Origin: CAIKMD01 sp035552195
GTDB lineage: Bacteria > Pseudomonadota > Alphaproteobacteria > ATCC43930 > CGMCC-115725
Assembly: GCA_035552195.1 (NCBI GenBank)
Contig: DASZLU010000129.1
Coordinates: 3,209 to 67,208 of the forward strand
Length of the DNA stretch: 64,000 nt
Direction: 5' to 3'
Of this stretch, positions 34,464 to 43,765 are shown piece after piece. A program made the position numbers and the translations under genes. A model generated the notes under the pieces. That model saw only the letters and a list, made by a program, of their open reading frames with translations. It was not told the origin of the DNA and did not search any database. How positions within the stretch are numbered: the first letter of the stretch is position 1; every line of letters starts with the position of its first letter.

Positions 34464-35701
34464 GCTTTCGGCGATCCCATGGCGCGGTCCCATTCCTGCT
34501 TCACCGCGTCCGGCATGCCGGCCTGGAAGGGGAAGACCGGAGCGCGACCCGGCTCCATGCGGCGGCCGATGCCGTCCATCGTGCCGTCGCGATCGGCGAC
34601 TGGCAGCACGACGTTGGCGGCGACCACCGGGTCGCGGATCACCGCTTTCGGATCGCCGCCCGCCGCGATCGTGTCCAGATCTTTGAGGAAACGCCGGCGG
34701 ATCATGGTGATGCCGAGATCGCTGGTGCCGAGGAATTCCTTGTCGCGCTGGGCGATCGTGCCCTGGCCGATCCAGGCGATGAAGTCCTGGTTCATGATGT
34801 GGCTGTGGAGATAGCGCCCGGTCTTCGGGTCGCGCACCGGTCCGTTCCACGTTGGAATCGTGTTCTGTTCATAGGGCTGACGGTCTTTCGGAACGTGCGC
34901 ATAGAACCAGCCGACGCTCAACGTGTTGGTGTCGTCAACCGGCACGCGGAATTCGACATGCGTGCCGGTGAAGAGCGCGTAAGGCCAAAGGCAAACACGG
35001 CCGACGGTCCAGAGCGGATCGCTCTCGCCGCTCACGTCGGTGATACGCTTATAGGTGTATCCGTATTCGAACTCCTCGAAGCCGATTTTCATATGCTTCG
35101 GCGCGGTGACGCTCTTGCCCAGCATGCGCAGATTCCAATGGCTGTGCTGCCATTCGTTATGGACCGGATCGATCGAGTTCTCCTGACATTGCAGCCAGTT
35201 GCAATCGAGCTCGCTCAGCACGATCTGGCGGAAGCCGTTCTTCCACGCGAAGAATTCCCAGCGCGGCAGGCACGGCGCCGGCGTCGGCCCGAGATAGGCC
35301 CAAAGCAGCCCACCGCATGCCTCGACCGGATAGGCTTTGACCTTCACCTGTGCCTTGAGATTGGCCTCGGGATGCGCGACGTCGTCATAAGGCTGCTCGA
35401 GGCAATTGCCTTGGGCATCGAAATGCCAGCCGTGATAGGAGCAGCGCAGTCCGCATTCCTCGATATAGCCATAAGCGAGATCGGCGCGTCGATGCGGGCA
35501 ATGGCGGTCAAGCAAGCCGTAATTGCCGCTCTTATCTTTGTAGAGCGTCAGGTCTTCGCCCATCAGCCGCACCGACTTGGTCGGGTGCTCGTCGAATTCG
35601 CTGGTGCCGGCGATCGGCCACCAATAGCGGCGCAACAATTCGCCCATTGGCGTGCCGGCGCTGGTTTGGGTCAGCAGTGTATTCTGTTCGGCGGATAGCA
35701 T
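34460..35701 (-). CDS. Rieske non-heme iron aromatic-ring oxygenase (phthalate 4,5-dioxygenase-like)
   Basis: The 413-residue oxygenase component has a Rieske centre with Cys68, His70, Cys87 and His90 (CPHRRAD and CSYHGW). The mononuclear iron site follows in ENSIDPVHNEWQH, with His181 and His186 as ligands. These patterns place it with phthalate 4,5-dioxygenase-type single-component oxygenases. It would hydroxylate or demethylate an aromatic acid using electrons from a separate reductase, but no reductase/ferredoxin gene is adjacent. It sits in an operon with two TRAP-type binding proteins, HyuA, HyuB and an extradiol dioxygenase-like protein. It ends overlapping the downstream binding-protein gene. 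Confidence 0.9.
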   Translation of the reverse strand: MLSAEQNTLLTQTSAGTPMGELLRRYWWPIAGTSEFDEHPTKSVRLMGEDLTLYKDKSGNYGLLDRHCPHRRADLAYGYIEECGLRCSYHGWHFDAQGNCLEQPYDDVAHPEANLKAQVKVKAYPVEACGGLLWAYLGPTPAPCLPRWEFFAWKNGFRQIVLSELDCNWLQCQENSIDPVHNEWQHSHWNLRMLGKSVTAPKHMKIGFEEFEYGYTYKRITDVSGESDPLWTVGRVCLWPYALFTGTHVEFRVPVDDTNTLSVGWFYAHVPKDRQPYEQNTIPTWNGPVRDPKTGRYLHSHIMNQDFIAWIGQGTIAQRDKEFLGTSDLGITMIRRRFLKDLDTIAAGGDPKAVIRDPVVAANVVLPVADRDGTMDGIGRRMEPGRAPVFPFQAGMPDAVKQEWDRAMGSPKA

Positions 35702-35721
35702 CGTTTGTGCCCCTTCGGCGG

Positions 35722-36738
35722 TTACTTGCCGGTGTTCACCTCAGCGAGGATTTGCTTGAAGGCCGCAAGAATCTTAGCGCCATCCGGCGTGGCTTTCACC
35801 CAATCGTCCGTGACCGGCTCGATCCGCCGGTGCCAGCTCTCGGTTTGTGCCGGCGTCAGGCCGACAATGGTTTGGCCGCTTTCCGCCGCGACGATGGCGC
35901 GCGATTCCTTCTGCGCATTGTCGTAATACTGTCCGGCAAGCCGAGTTTGCGTCTCGCCGGAATGCGCATCCATGATCTTCTGCGCTTCAGGCGAGAGCGC
36001 TTTATAACGCTTCTGAGTCATGAACAGCATCGCAAACGAGGCGCCCATCGGCGTCTCGACATGAAAATGCGTAACCTCGTCGAGCTTGAAGGTGCGGAGC
36101 CCCTGGTAAATCATCGAGGCGCCGTCGATGGTCCGGCGCTGAATCCCTTCATAGAGATCGGGTGCCGTGAGCGAGGACGGCGCGGCGCCCATCGCAGCGA
36201 GAGCCTGAGTCATCGCCTTCGCGCCGGCCGCGATCTTGAGCCCGTCGAGTTTGTCGAGATTGGGAATCGGTTTTGCCATATGCAGCCCCGCTTGAGGCAG
36301 CGAGGCGAAGAGGATCGGGTGGATGTCGTGGAATTCGGCGTCGAGCATCCCGGTCTTATAAAGACGCCAGAACGCGATCGAGGCGCGTTCCGAACTGTCG
36401 GCCAGAAAGGGCAGGTTCATGATCCCGGAGCGCGGGAATTTGCCGGAGATGAAATTGAGCTGGCCAATCGCGATCTGAACGACATCGTCAAAGACCCGGT
36501 CGTAATAATTCGCGTGGTTGGCGATGGCGCCGCCGTCGCGCACATCGATGCGCAAGACCCCGGCACCGTCGGTATTGATGCCGTCGGCCCAAGGATGCAG
36601 CAGTCGTGTGTTGATCTCAAGCGTACCGGGATCGGTGGTGGCGAAAATCAGCGTCGTTTCGTCAGCGCGAGCGCTGTGGCCACCGGCAACAAGCCATGCT
36701 GCCATCGCGACAATCGCGATCCCGATACCCCTTATCAT
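35722..36738 (-). CDS. TRAP transporter solute-binding protein (DctP family), paralogue
   Basis: The 338-residue protein has a signal peptide (IAIVAMAAWLVAGGHSARA) and the same layout as the DctP protein at 33453-34463: LIFATTDPGTLEINTRLL, DGLKIAAGAKAMTQAL and a matching C-terminal helical end. The two are diverged paralogues flanking the Rieske gene. No TRAP permease lies nearby. Two binding proteins in one operon without a channel suggest alternative ligands feeding one distant permease or a sensing role; that is inference. Confidence 0.8.
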   Translation of the reverse strand: MIRGIGIAIVAMAAWLVAGGHSARADETTLIFATTDPGTLEINTRLLHPWADGINTDGAGVLRIDVRDGGAIANHANYYDRVFDDVVQIAIGQLNFISGKFPRSGIMNLPFLADSSERASIAFWRLYKTGMLDAEFHDIHPILFASLPQAGLHMAKPIPNLDKLDGLKIAAGAKAMTQALAAMGAAPSSLTAPDLYEGIQRRTIDGASMIYQGLRTFKLDEVTHFHVETPMGASFAMLFMTQKRYKALSPEAQKIMDAHSGETQTRLAGQYYDNAQKESRAIVAAESGQTIVGLTPAQTESWHRRIEPVTDDWVKATPDGAKILAAFKQILAEVNTGK

Positions 36739-36751
36739 CGATGTCTCGCTT

Positions 36752-38506
36752 TCAGTGACCGCGTAAGCTCGCCGTGCGGTCTTTGTCGAGCTTCATCGTC
36801 GCAGAGTCGATGGCGACACCGTAATCGCGCTCGGCCGTCTCGAGCGAGACATAGCCGTTGAGCACGTCTTCCAGTACGTCCTCGGCCGGCCGCTTCTTTG
36901 GATCGCCATAGCCGCCACCGCCCGGCATCTCGACCATGAAGGTCTCGCCCGGCTCCATGCGGATCGTCTCCAGCGGCTTCAAAGGCCGCTCGTGATTAGT
37001 ACCGCGGTTGAGGGTTGCGCTCACCACCGGCGGATTCTGCCCGTCGAAGATGCCCCAGCCGCCGAATTTGAATTGATGGCCGAGGCGCAACGTCGTCGTC
37101 GCGTGACCGAGCAATTCGTATTCCTTGCGATTGCCGATACCTCCGCGATGCGTGCCGGCGCCGCACGAATCGGTGATCCATTCATAGCGTTTCACACGGA
37201 TCGGGAACTCGGTCTCTATCACCTCGATCGGCGTATTCGGCGTCACATTGAGGAAGCCGACCGTGCCAGACGAGCCGTCGTGATCCGACTTGCCGCCTTG
37301 TGCGGAAGTGAACAGCTCGTACTGCACCGCCTTGCGGCCGGTGCGATTCTGGTCGTAACCGACCGCGATCGCGCCCAGGCCCAGACCGGGCGAGGCAACG
37401 GCGCGGCTTGGGTTGAACTTCGCGAGGGCGCGGTTGCAGGTGCTGTAAAGCACATTGGCAAGGCCAAAATAGGAATTGATCGGCGCCGGCCATTTGGGAT
37501 TGGTGATCTTGCCTTCAGGATTGATAAAATGGATGACGCGCCGCATGCCGTCGTTGAACGGAATGGTCGGGTCGAGCATCGTCACCAGCGCCATCACTGC
37601 CGCGACATGGCTTACCTGAGGCCTGAGATTGGTCGGGCCCTTCACCTGATCGTTGGTCTCGGAATAATCGAAGGTGATGTCGCGGCCCTTCTTTACCACC
37701 TTCACGTGGATGCGCAGCGGCTTGTCGAGATCGACGCCATCGTGATCGACCATCGCCTCGGCTTCGGCCTCGCCATCGGGCCACGCCTCGATACCGTCGC
37801 GCACGCGCTTCTCCGACATCGCCAGCACCGCCGGCATCGCCGCTTTGATCGTCTCAGTACCGTATTCGTTGCAGAGTGCACGCACCTGATCGGCGCCAAC
37901 GAGCGTGCAGCCGACCTGTGCGCGCAGATCGCCCTCGATGATCTCGGGAATGCGGCAATTGTGCCGGATGATCGCCAGCACTTCGGGAATGACGCCGTCC
38001 TTGGTCCAGAACTTGACGCCGGGCAGGATCAGCCCTTCGTGGAATATCTCGCGCGCCGCGGCGCCGGACGAGCCGGGGACGAGGCCGCCGACATCGGGCT
38101 TATGCGCGTGCGAGCCGCTGAAGCCGATGACTTCGCCGTCGACGAAGATCGGCGTGATGATGACCACGTCGGGGACATGCAAGGTCCCGCCGAGATAGGG
38201 ATCGTTGGAGATGAAGCAATCGCCGTCCTTCATCGTCGCGATCGGATAGCGGTCGAGGATGCTTCGTACGGTGTAGAGATACGAGAAGAGATGCAGTGGT
38301 CCGCCCGAGCCCTCGATGCAATTGCCTTCGGTGTCGAGCAGGGTGCACGAGCCGTCATGCGATTCGCGCAAGATGGTGGAATAGCCGCTGTGGAACAGCA
38401 GATGCTCCATCGTCGAGACCAGCTCTTGCAGGCGGGCGATGATGATTTCGAGCGTGATCGGATCGAGCTTCATCGGAGGCCTTCCGTTCGTCGTATTCGT
38501 GCTCAT
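36752..38506 (-). CDS. hyuB: hydantoinase B / N-methylhydantoinase B (HyuB) family protein
   Basis: The 584-residue protein has HyuB landmarks: LDPITLEIIIARLQELVSTM at the N-terminus, FISNDPYLGGTLHVPDV, GFSGSHAHKPDVGG and, near the C-terminus, MPGGGGYGDPKKR. The family pairs with HyuA in ATP-dependent cyclic-amide hydrolases or acetone-carboxylase-like enzymes. ATG 38506 overlaps the hyuA stop by 4 bases; the long open frame upstream of that point is a shadow of hyuA. No third acetone-carboxylase-type subunit (small zinc protein) is present. Confidence 0.9.
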   Translation of the reverse strand: MSTNTTNGRPPMKLDPITLEIIIARLQELVSTMEHLLFHSGYSTILRESHDGSCTLLDTEGNCIEGSGGPLHLFSYLYTVRSILDRYPIATMKDGDCFISNDPYLGGTLHVPDVVIITPIFVDGEVIGFSGSHAHKPDVGGLVPGSSGAAAREIFHEGLILPGVKFWTKDGVIPEVLAIIRHNCRIPEIIEGDLRAQVGCTLVGADQVRALCNEYGTETIKAAMPAVLAMSEKRVRDGIEAWPDGEAEAEAMVDHDGVDLDKPLRIHVKVVKKGRDITFDYSETNDQVKGPTNLRPQVSHVAAVMALVTMLDPTIPFNDGMRRVIHFINPEGKITNPKWPAPINSYFGLANVLYSTCNRALAKFNPSRAVASPGLGLGAIAVGYDQNRTGRKAVQYELFTSAQGGKSDHDGSSGTVGFLNVTPNTPIEVIETEFPIRVKRYEWITDSCGAGTHRGGIGNRKEYELLGHATTTLRLGHQFKFGGWGIFDGQNPPVVSATLNRGTNHERPLKPLETIRMEPGETFMVEMPGGGGYGDPKKRPAEDVLEDVLNGYVSLETAERDYGVAIDSATMKLDKDRTASLRGH

Positions 38507-40572
38507 GGATTCACCTCGATGATGATATTGCCGTAACGCTCGATCTCGGCTTTCTGGCCCGGCAGGATGACGGTCGTCGAATCGAGCTGTTCGATGATCG
38601 CCGGACCGTCGATGATGGCGCCGGCGCCAAGCTTCGCGCGATCGAAGATCGGCGTGTCGAGGTAGCCATCCTTTTCGTCGAACAGCACCTGGCGGCGTGC
38701 GACCGGCTTCGGATCGCGTGCGCCCTTCGGCAGCTCGGGCAGATCGAGCTTTGCCACTTCGGCGATCGACATGACGCGGACATTGACGATGTCGGGGATT
38801 TCGCCCGTCGCGGCCGTGCCGTAGACCTCTTTGTGAAGCTGGTCGAACGCGGCGCGCACCTTCGCCTTGTCGGGTTCGGTGAAGGAATCGTTGCTGCAAT
38901 CGATCGTCAATTCATATCCCTGGAAGGGATATCGCATGTCGAGCTGCCGCTGCAGCTTCACGGCCGTTGGCTCGAACCCTTCTTGCGCAGCCTCGCGCCG
39001 CGCGCGCTCTTCGAGTTGCGCGAAGATCGCATTGAGCTCGTCGACCGGCACTTTGGCGAGCGAGCCCATGCGGGTTTGCAGGTAGTAATGCTTCACATCG
39101 GTCTGCAACAGGCCCATGGCGCAGGAGATGCCGGGATAGGGCGGCACGATGACGCGCGGAATGCCGATATCCTTGGCGACGCGCGTACCCAGGACCGGCC
39201 CGCCGCCGCCGAACGCGAGGAGCGAGAACATGCGAGGATCGAGCCCGCGCTCGACGAAGGAGAGCCGCAGGCCGACCTCGATATTGGTACAAACGACGCG
39301 AATGATGCCGAGCGCCGCCTGCTGCAGGCTGAGATTGAGCGGCTTGGCGATCTTCTCGCTGATCGCCTTCTCGGCGAGCTCGGGCACGATCTTGAAGCGG
39401 CCGCCGACGAAATTGTTGGGATTGAGATAGCCCAAGACGATATTCGCGTCGGTAACGGTCGGGTTCTGGCCGCCATGGCCGTAACACGCGGGGCCCGGAT
39501 CGGCGCCGGCCGATTGCGGCCCGCCTTTCAGCAAGCCATCGGGACCGATATGCGCGATGGTGCCGCCGCCCGCGCCGAGAGCGCGGATCTGGATCATCGG
39601 CGTGCCGATATCCTGATCGTGGATCCGGCCGTGGCGCGTTTCCTGATAGGCGTTCTTATAGAGCACGCTGATGTCGGTGCTGGTGCCGCCGACATCGAAG
39701 GTCACGATGTTCGGTTCGCCGATCAGCTTGCCGAGGCCGGCACCGAAAACGACGCCCGCCGCCGGGCCAGAGAGCAGCGTCTGGTTCGGGTATTCGGTGG
39801 CGATGTCGATCTGCATCAACCCGCCGTTCGACTGCATGATGAAGAGCTTCTTGGTTGTCAGCCCGGTCTCGCGCAGCCGCCCGGTGATCGCGCGCAGATA
39901 ATTGGCGACGACGGGCCCGACATAGGCATCGAGCACTGTGGTCGACAACCGCAGATATTCGCGGATCAGCGGCAGCACCACGCTCGACAGGGAAACGCGC
40001 GCTGTCGGATGCTCCTCGTGGATGATCTCGCCGGTGCGCTTCTCGTGCTTCGGATTGATGAAGGAGAAGAGGTAGCAGACGGCGATCGACTGTACGCCCT
40101 GTTCTTTGAGCTTGCGCGCGGCCTGGCGCACGGCGTTCTCGTCGAGCGGCTCGAGCTCTTCTCCGTCGAAACCGAGGCGCCCGCCGACCTCGTGCGTCAT
40201 CTTCTGCGGCACGAGCCCGACCGGCTTCTGCCAATGCGTGTCGATGAGGTCGGGCCCCATCGGCCGGTTGCCGCCGCGCATATCGTAGATCGCGCGGAAA
40301 CCTTTGGTAATGAGCAAGCCCGATTTCGCGCCTTTGCCTTCGATTGTCGCATTGGTCGCGACCGTCGTGCCATGGGCGAAGAAATCGATGTCCTGCGCTT
40401 CGATCTGCGGGTGGTTCTCCATCAGATTCTGCAGACCCGCCGCGACCGCGCGCGATGGATCGACGGGAATGGACGGGACTTTCGTGACGAGGATTTGCCC
40501 TGTCTCGATCTCCATGCCGACCACGTCGGTGAAAGTACCGCCGATATCGATGCCGACGCGCCAACCTGGCAT
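38503..40572 (-). CDS. hyuA: hydantoinase A / N-methylhydantoinase A (HyuA) family protein
   Basis: The 689-residue protein has the ASKHA-type ATPase pattern: RVGIDIGGTFTDVVG at the N-terminus, HGTTVATNATIEGKGAKSG, SGPAAGVVFGAG, VTFDVGGTSTDISVLY and GGGGPVLGTRVAKDIG. The family phosphorylates a substrate carbonyl before hydrolysis or carboxylation by HyuB. It starts 29 bases after the extradiol dioxygenase-like gene and overlaps hyuB, so it is part of the same operon. The substrate may be a cyclic imide or ketone linked to the aromatic pathway; this is inference. Confidence 0.9.
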   Translation of the reverse strand: MPGWRVGIDIGGTFTDVVGMEIETGQILVTKVPSIPVDPSRAVAAGLQNLMENHPQIEAQDIDFFAHGTTVATNATIEGKGAKSGLLITKGFRAIYDMRGGNRPMGPDLIDTHWQKPVGLVPQKMTHEVGGRLGFDGEELEPLDENAVRQAARKLKEQGVQSIAVCYLFSFINPKHEKRTGEIIHEEHPTARVSLSSVVLPLIREYLRLSTTVLDAYVGPVVANYLRAITGRLRETGLTTKKLFIMQSNGGLMQIDIATEYPNQTLLSGPAAGVVFGAGLGKLIGEPNIVTFDVGGTSTDISVLYKNAYQETRHGRIHDQDIGTPMIQIRALGAGGGTIAHIGPDGLLKGGPQSAGADPGPACYGHGGQNPTVTDANIVLGYLNPNNFVGGRFKIVPELAEKAISEKIAKPLNLSLQQAALGIIRVVCTNIEVGLRLSFVERGLDPRMFSLLAFGGGGPVLGTRVAKDIGIPRVIVPPYPGISCAMGLLQTDVKHYYLQTRMGSLAKVPVDELNAIFAQLEERARREAAQEGFEPTAVKLQRQLDMRYPFQGYELTIDCSNDSFTEPDKAKVRAAFDQLHKEVYGTAATGEIPDIVNVRVMSIAEVAKLDLPELPKGARDPKPVARRQVLFDEKDGYLDTPIFDRAKLGAGAIIDGPAIIEQLDSTTVILPGQKAEIERYGNIIIEVNP

Positions 40573-40601
40573 TGAATCTCCCCCGCTTTCCTAAGCTATT
40601 T

Positions 40602-41615
40602 CTAAGACCACGTCGCGAACGCCATCGCGTTGCCGGTGCCGGCTTCCGAGCGATAGCACGGCACATAATCCAAGAGCTTCATCGTGAAGCCGGTCGCTGC
40701 GAGAGCGCCGCGCGCGACGATCCAATTCTTTGTCTCCGACGTGCCCGAGCGGAACAGCGCGTCATCCTCGCTGGTGATTGCCGCGACGTCGTCACGCTGG
40801 AAGGCGCCGAGGATGCGATGATCGAACTCTTCGTCGATGACGAAATGGCTGAGCCCGCCCGAGCCGACGACGACAACCCGCGCATCGCCCGGCCAGCTTG
40901 CGATGGCGCGGCCGATTGCCTCGCCGAAATCGAAGCAACGGCGCGGCGACGGCTGGTTCGGCGGATAGAAGGTGTTCACCAGCACCGGGACGAGGGGCAG
41001 CGCGCGGTCCTTAAGCAGCCGACGATAGATGAAGCCGTAAGCATGGCCGAGATTCTTGGTCTCGGTCCCATGTTTGGGCTGCGCCAGGATCGCGGCAACA
41101 TCGAAGCCGTCGCGCATCGCCTGGGCGATCATATGTTCGGCGAGGTTTTTCGCGATCGGGTAAGGCTGGTCGACGGGCGGATGATTGCCGCTGACCGAAG
41201 GCCCACGCCCCTCGCGCGTGTGGTGCTCGATCTCTTCCGGCGTCGGCGCGAAATTGATGACCCGCTCACCGCAGAAGACGCCGAAGGTCGGCTGCAGCTC
41301 TTCGGTGAACCATTCGTGCTGGTCGTCGCCGATGACGACCATGATATCGGGCTTGGTGGCGGCAAGAATCTCGCCCAGCATATCGAGTTGCCTCTGGCAA
41401 CGATCGTAATGCGCCTGGCGCGCGAGCGCGGTGTTCCGCGCGGCGAAACCGTCGCTCTGACGCAAAGCATAAAGCTGATCGAAGGAGTAGTTGCCGCCGC
41501 GAAAGGCGAGGGCTTTGTTGCGGCGATCGGCGCCGGCGCGCCCATCCCATTCCTGAGGCGGCGTCGACAGCATCGAGCCGTGCGATGTCCCGATTCCGAG
41601 AACCAGCTTCGCCAC
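40602..41615 (-). CDS. LigB-like class III extradiol ring-cleavage dioxygenase
   Basis: The 337-residue protein has the LigB fold with VLGIGTSHGSML (first iron-binding His), the DIMVVIGDDQHEWF strand with the second His, GNHPPVDQP and GGLSHFVIDE near the C-terminus. These fit protocatechuate 4,5-dioxygenase catalytic-type subunits. A separate alpha subunit (LigA) is not present. It begins the operon that includes HyuA, HyuB and the Rieske oxygenase, and is preceded by the LysR regulator in the same direction. Confidence 0.8.
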   Translation of the reverse strand: MAKLVLGIGTSHGSMLSTPPQEWDGRAGADRRNKALAFRGGNYSFDQLYALRQSDGFAARNTALARQAHYDRCQRQLDMLGEILAATKPDIMVVIGDDQHEWFTEELQPTFGVFCGERVINFAPTPEEIEHHTREGRGPSVSGNHPPVDQPYPIAKNLAEHMIAQAMRDGFDVAAILAQPKHGTETKNLGHAYGFIYRRLLKDRALPLVPVLVNTFYPPNQPSPRRCFDFGEAIGRAIASWPGDARVVVVGSGGLSHFVIDEEFDHRILGAFQRDDVAAITSEDDALFRSGTSETKNWIVARGALAATGFTMKLLDYVPCYRSEAGTGNAMAFATWS

Positions 41616-41696
41616 GAAAATTCCTCCCTGCCCGCAGCTTAAAGCCCCGGCTGCTGCGGCTCTAATAGATAACAGGAGATTTTCTATAACGAAATC

Positions 41697-42674
41697 TTAT
41701 ACCTGCTTCCGGCGGCGGGTGGCCGTTCGCGTTCGGAAGGGCGGCGTGACCGCCGCGGGCACAGGGCGCAGTCGCGCGGCCGTCGCTTTGGTCTCGGCAA
41801 TGAAAAGCTGCGCCGTTGCGGTGAGTTCGGCGGCTTCACGGCGGAGGATGCCGACGGGATAGCCGGGCAATGGCCGCTCGGTCGGCAATTCGATCAGCGA
41901 GCCCGCCTCGATGCTCTCGCCGACGAGATTATAGGGCAGGATCGCAACCGCATCGGATTGGCGCAGATAGTCCGCGGCGATGTTGTGGCCGGCTTCGATG
42001 AAATTGCGTGGGAATTCCAGGCCGGCCGCCGCGAAGAGATACTCCACCTGATCGCGGAAATCGCGATAGGGGTGGAGGATGAACCACGGACAGCTCTGCA
42101 GCTCTTTCGGCGTGACGCGTTTCTTGCCCGCCAGCGGATGGCCATGCCGCGCGACGAGGCAAAGCCGCTCGTGGAACAGAACTTCGTATTGGATGCCGGC
42201 CATCTGCTCTGGCGTGCCGATGCCGGCGATGATGAAATCGAGCTCCGCGAGCCGCAGCGAGGGCAATAGCGCGTCGAGATTCGCTGGATTGGCGATGACC
42301 ACGACCAATGGGTGGTCGCGTTTGAAACGCGCCAGCACCTGCGGCACCAGCCCGAACGAGATGATCGGCGGCGCGCCGAAGGTTACCTGACCGCGCTCGG
42401 CCTTCAGCACCGCCTGCAGATGCGAGACGCCGGCATTGATCTCCGACAGCACATTGATCGCGTGGTGGATGAAGACCTTGCCGTAGCCGGTGAGCTCGAC
42501 GCCGTTGCGATTGCGTTGCAGCAGCTTGGCGCCGAGCGTGGTTTCGAGGTCGCGCAGTCCATTCGTGATCGCCGGTTGCGAAACATGGAGCCGCTCGGAC
42601 GCGCGCAGCAGCGAGCCGCTGCGCGCCGCTTCGACGAAATAGCTGAGCTGGCGCAGGCGGACGGCGTGATCCAT
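41697..42674 (-). CDS. LysR-family transcriptional regulator
   Basis: The 325-residue regulator has an N-terminal helix-turn-helix of the LysR type (QLSYFVEAARSGSLLRASER, VSQPAITNGLRDLE) and a periplasmic-binding-fold effector domain from about residue 90. It lies 10 bases downstream of the MetE-like gene and 81 bases upstream of the extradiol dioxygenase operon, all in the same direction. It probably controls that operon in response to an aromatic effector. Confidence 0.85.
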   Translation of the reverse strand: MDHAVRLRQLSYFVEAARSGSLLRASERLHVSQPAITNGLRDLETTLGAKLLQRNRNGVELTGYGKVFIHHAINVLSEINAGVSHLQAVLKAERGQVTFGAPPIISFGLVPQVLARFKRDHPLVVVIANPANLDALLPSLRLAELDFIIAGIGTPEQMAGIQYEVLFHERLCLVARHGHPLAGKKRVTPKELQSCPWFILHPYRDFRDQVEYLFAAAGLEFPRNFIEAGHNIAADYLRQSDAVAILPYNLVGESIEAGSLIELPTERPLPGYPVGILRREAAELTATAQLFIAETKATAARLRPVPAAVTPPFRTRTATRRRKQV

Positions 42675-42683
42675 CGCGTGCCG

Positions 42684-43703
42684 CTAGCTCGCTGCCGCGA
42701 CCTGACGGTGAAGCGCGAATATCTCGGGCATGGTTTCGGGCGCGAAATAGCGGCCCATGCCGCATTCCGTACCGATACCGAAGGTCGGCGCGAATTTCCG
42801 TGCCGCCGCGAGCTTGCGTTTGGCGCCGTCGATGCCGTCGCGGCGATGAACGAGGCCGAGCATCAATTCGGTCTCCGGCCGCAAACGCAAATCGGCGAGC
42901 GGCGCGTAATAGGCTTCATCGTCGCGCTCTTTCGGTACCGGCATATGGACCCAGGCGATGGCGTGCTTCGCGCGGGCGGCGATGGCGTTGTGGAACGCGA
43001 CCATCACACCCGTGTCGCGCGGATTGACGTAGTGCTTGTCCTCGCCGGCATCGCCATAACAAAGATGAAGTCCGCCCTCGACCGCATCGGGGAGGCTGTC
43101 GAGCGCACGCGTAATCGAGGCGGCGAGCTCTTCCATCTCGAACGCGCGCATCGAGCCCTTTGCATTGTCGAGCGATTGGGTTATCTCGACGGCGATGTCC
43201 CATTGCACGGCGAGCTCGTCGGGCGGGATCTCGCGCGCAATGGCGTTGATCTCGGCGAAAAGCTGCCGCTCGTAGACCGGCCACATATCGCGCACGGCAT
43301 CGGGATCGATGCAATGCCCCATCACGCCGAACGCCGTCGGCACGCTGATCTGAAAGCGCGTGCCGGGCGCGATCTTCTCGGCCGCACGCGCGGCCCCAAA
43401 GACCGCGTAAGACTCGCGCGCGGCTGTCAGATAGCCGAGCGGCCCGAACTCGATCTTATCGAGATCCTGGCCCGGCGCCGGGCGGTAGCGCTGGTTGGTC
43501 ATGTGGAGGTAGCGCGCTACACCGCCCGGGATCATGCCCGGCGCGCGGCCGATGATGGGTGCTTGCGGCCGTAGCCAGCCGCGCTTCTTTTCGCCATCGG
43601 GCAGGCGCTTGGCAAGCGATCCGAAAGACGCGCCGGCAAGCTCGAAGACATCGCGCGCTTCGAGCGGGACGCCGCCGACCAGATGAATGGGCCGCTCTGC
43701 CAT
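42684..43703 (-). CDS. MetE/UROD-fold protein of unknown function
   Basis: The 339-residue protein has a TIM-barrel layout reminiscent of the cobalamin-independent methionine synthase / uroporphyrinogen decarboxylase superfamily: FQISVPTAFGVMGHCI, GLHLCYGDAGEDKHYVNP, HAIAWVHMPVPKERDDEAYY and a C-terminal FGIGTECGMGRYF with a Cys after Glu that may bind zinc. It lacks the duplicated N-terminal domain of MetE. A one-carbon or demethylation role, linked to an aromatic O-demethylation route, is a possible but unproven guess. ATG 43703 was chosen because the frame upstream is not conserved in appearance. Confidence 0.55.
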   Translation of the reverse strand: MAERPIHLVGGVPLEARDVFELAGASFGSLAKRLPDGEKKRGWLRPQAPIIGRAPGMIPGGVARYLHMTNQRYRPAPGQDLDKIEFGPLGYLTAARESYAVFGAARAAEKIAPGTRFQISVPTAFGVMGHCIDPDAVRDMWPVYERQLFAEINAIAREIPPDELAVQWDIAVEITQSLDNAKGSMRAFEMEELAASITRALDSLPDAVEGGLHLCYGDAGEDKHYVNPRDTGVMVAFHNAIAARAKHAIAWVHMPVPKERDDEAYYAPLADLRLRPETELMLGLVHRRDGIDGAKRKLAAARKFAPTFGIGTECGMGRYFAPETMPEIFALHRQVAAAS

Positions 43704-43765
43704 ACGGCCCCAAGATAGCAGGCCCCGTGCCGACGACAATGAAGGGCAATGAGGAGGGGTGCCGC

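Noticed and set aside
38833..40575. 580-codon plus-strand open frame opposite hyuA
   Set aside because: It is a shadow of hyuA with no recognisable motif or ribosome site.
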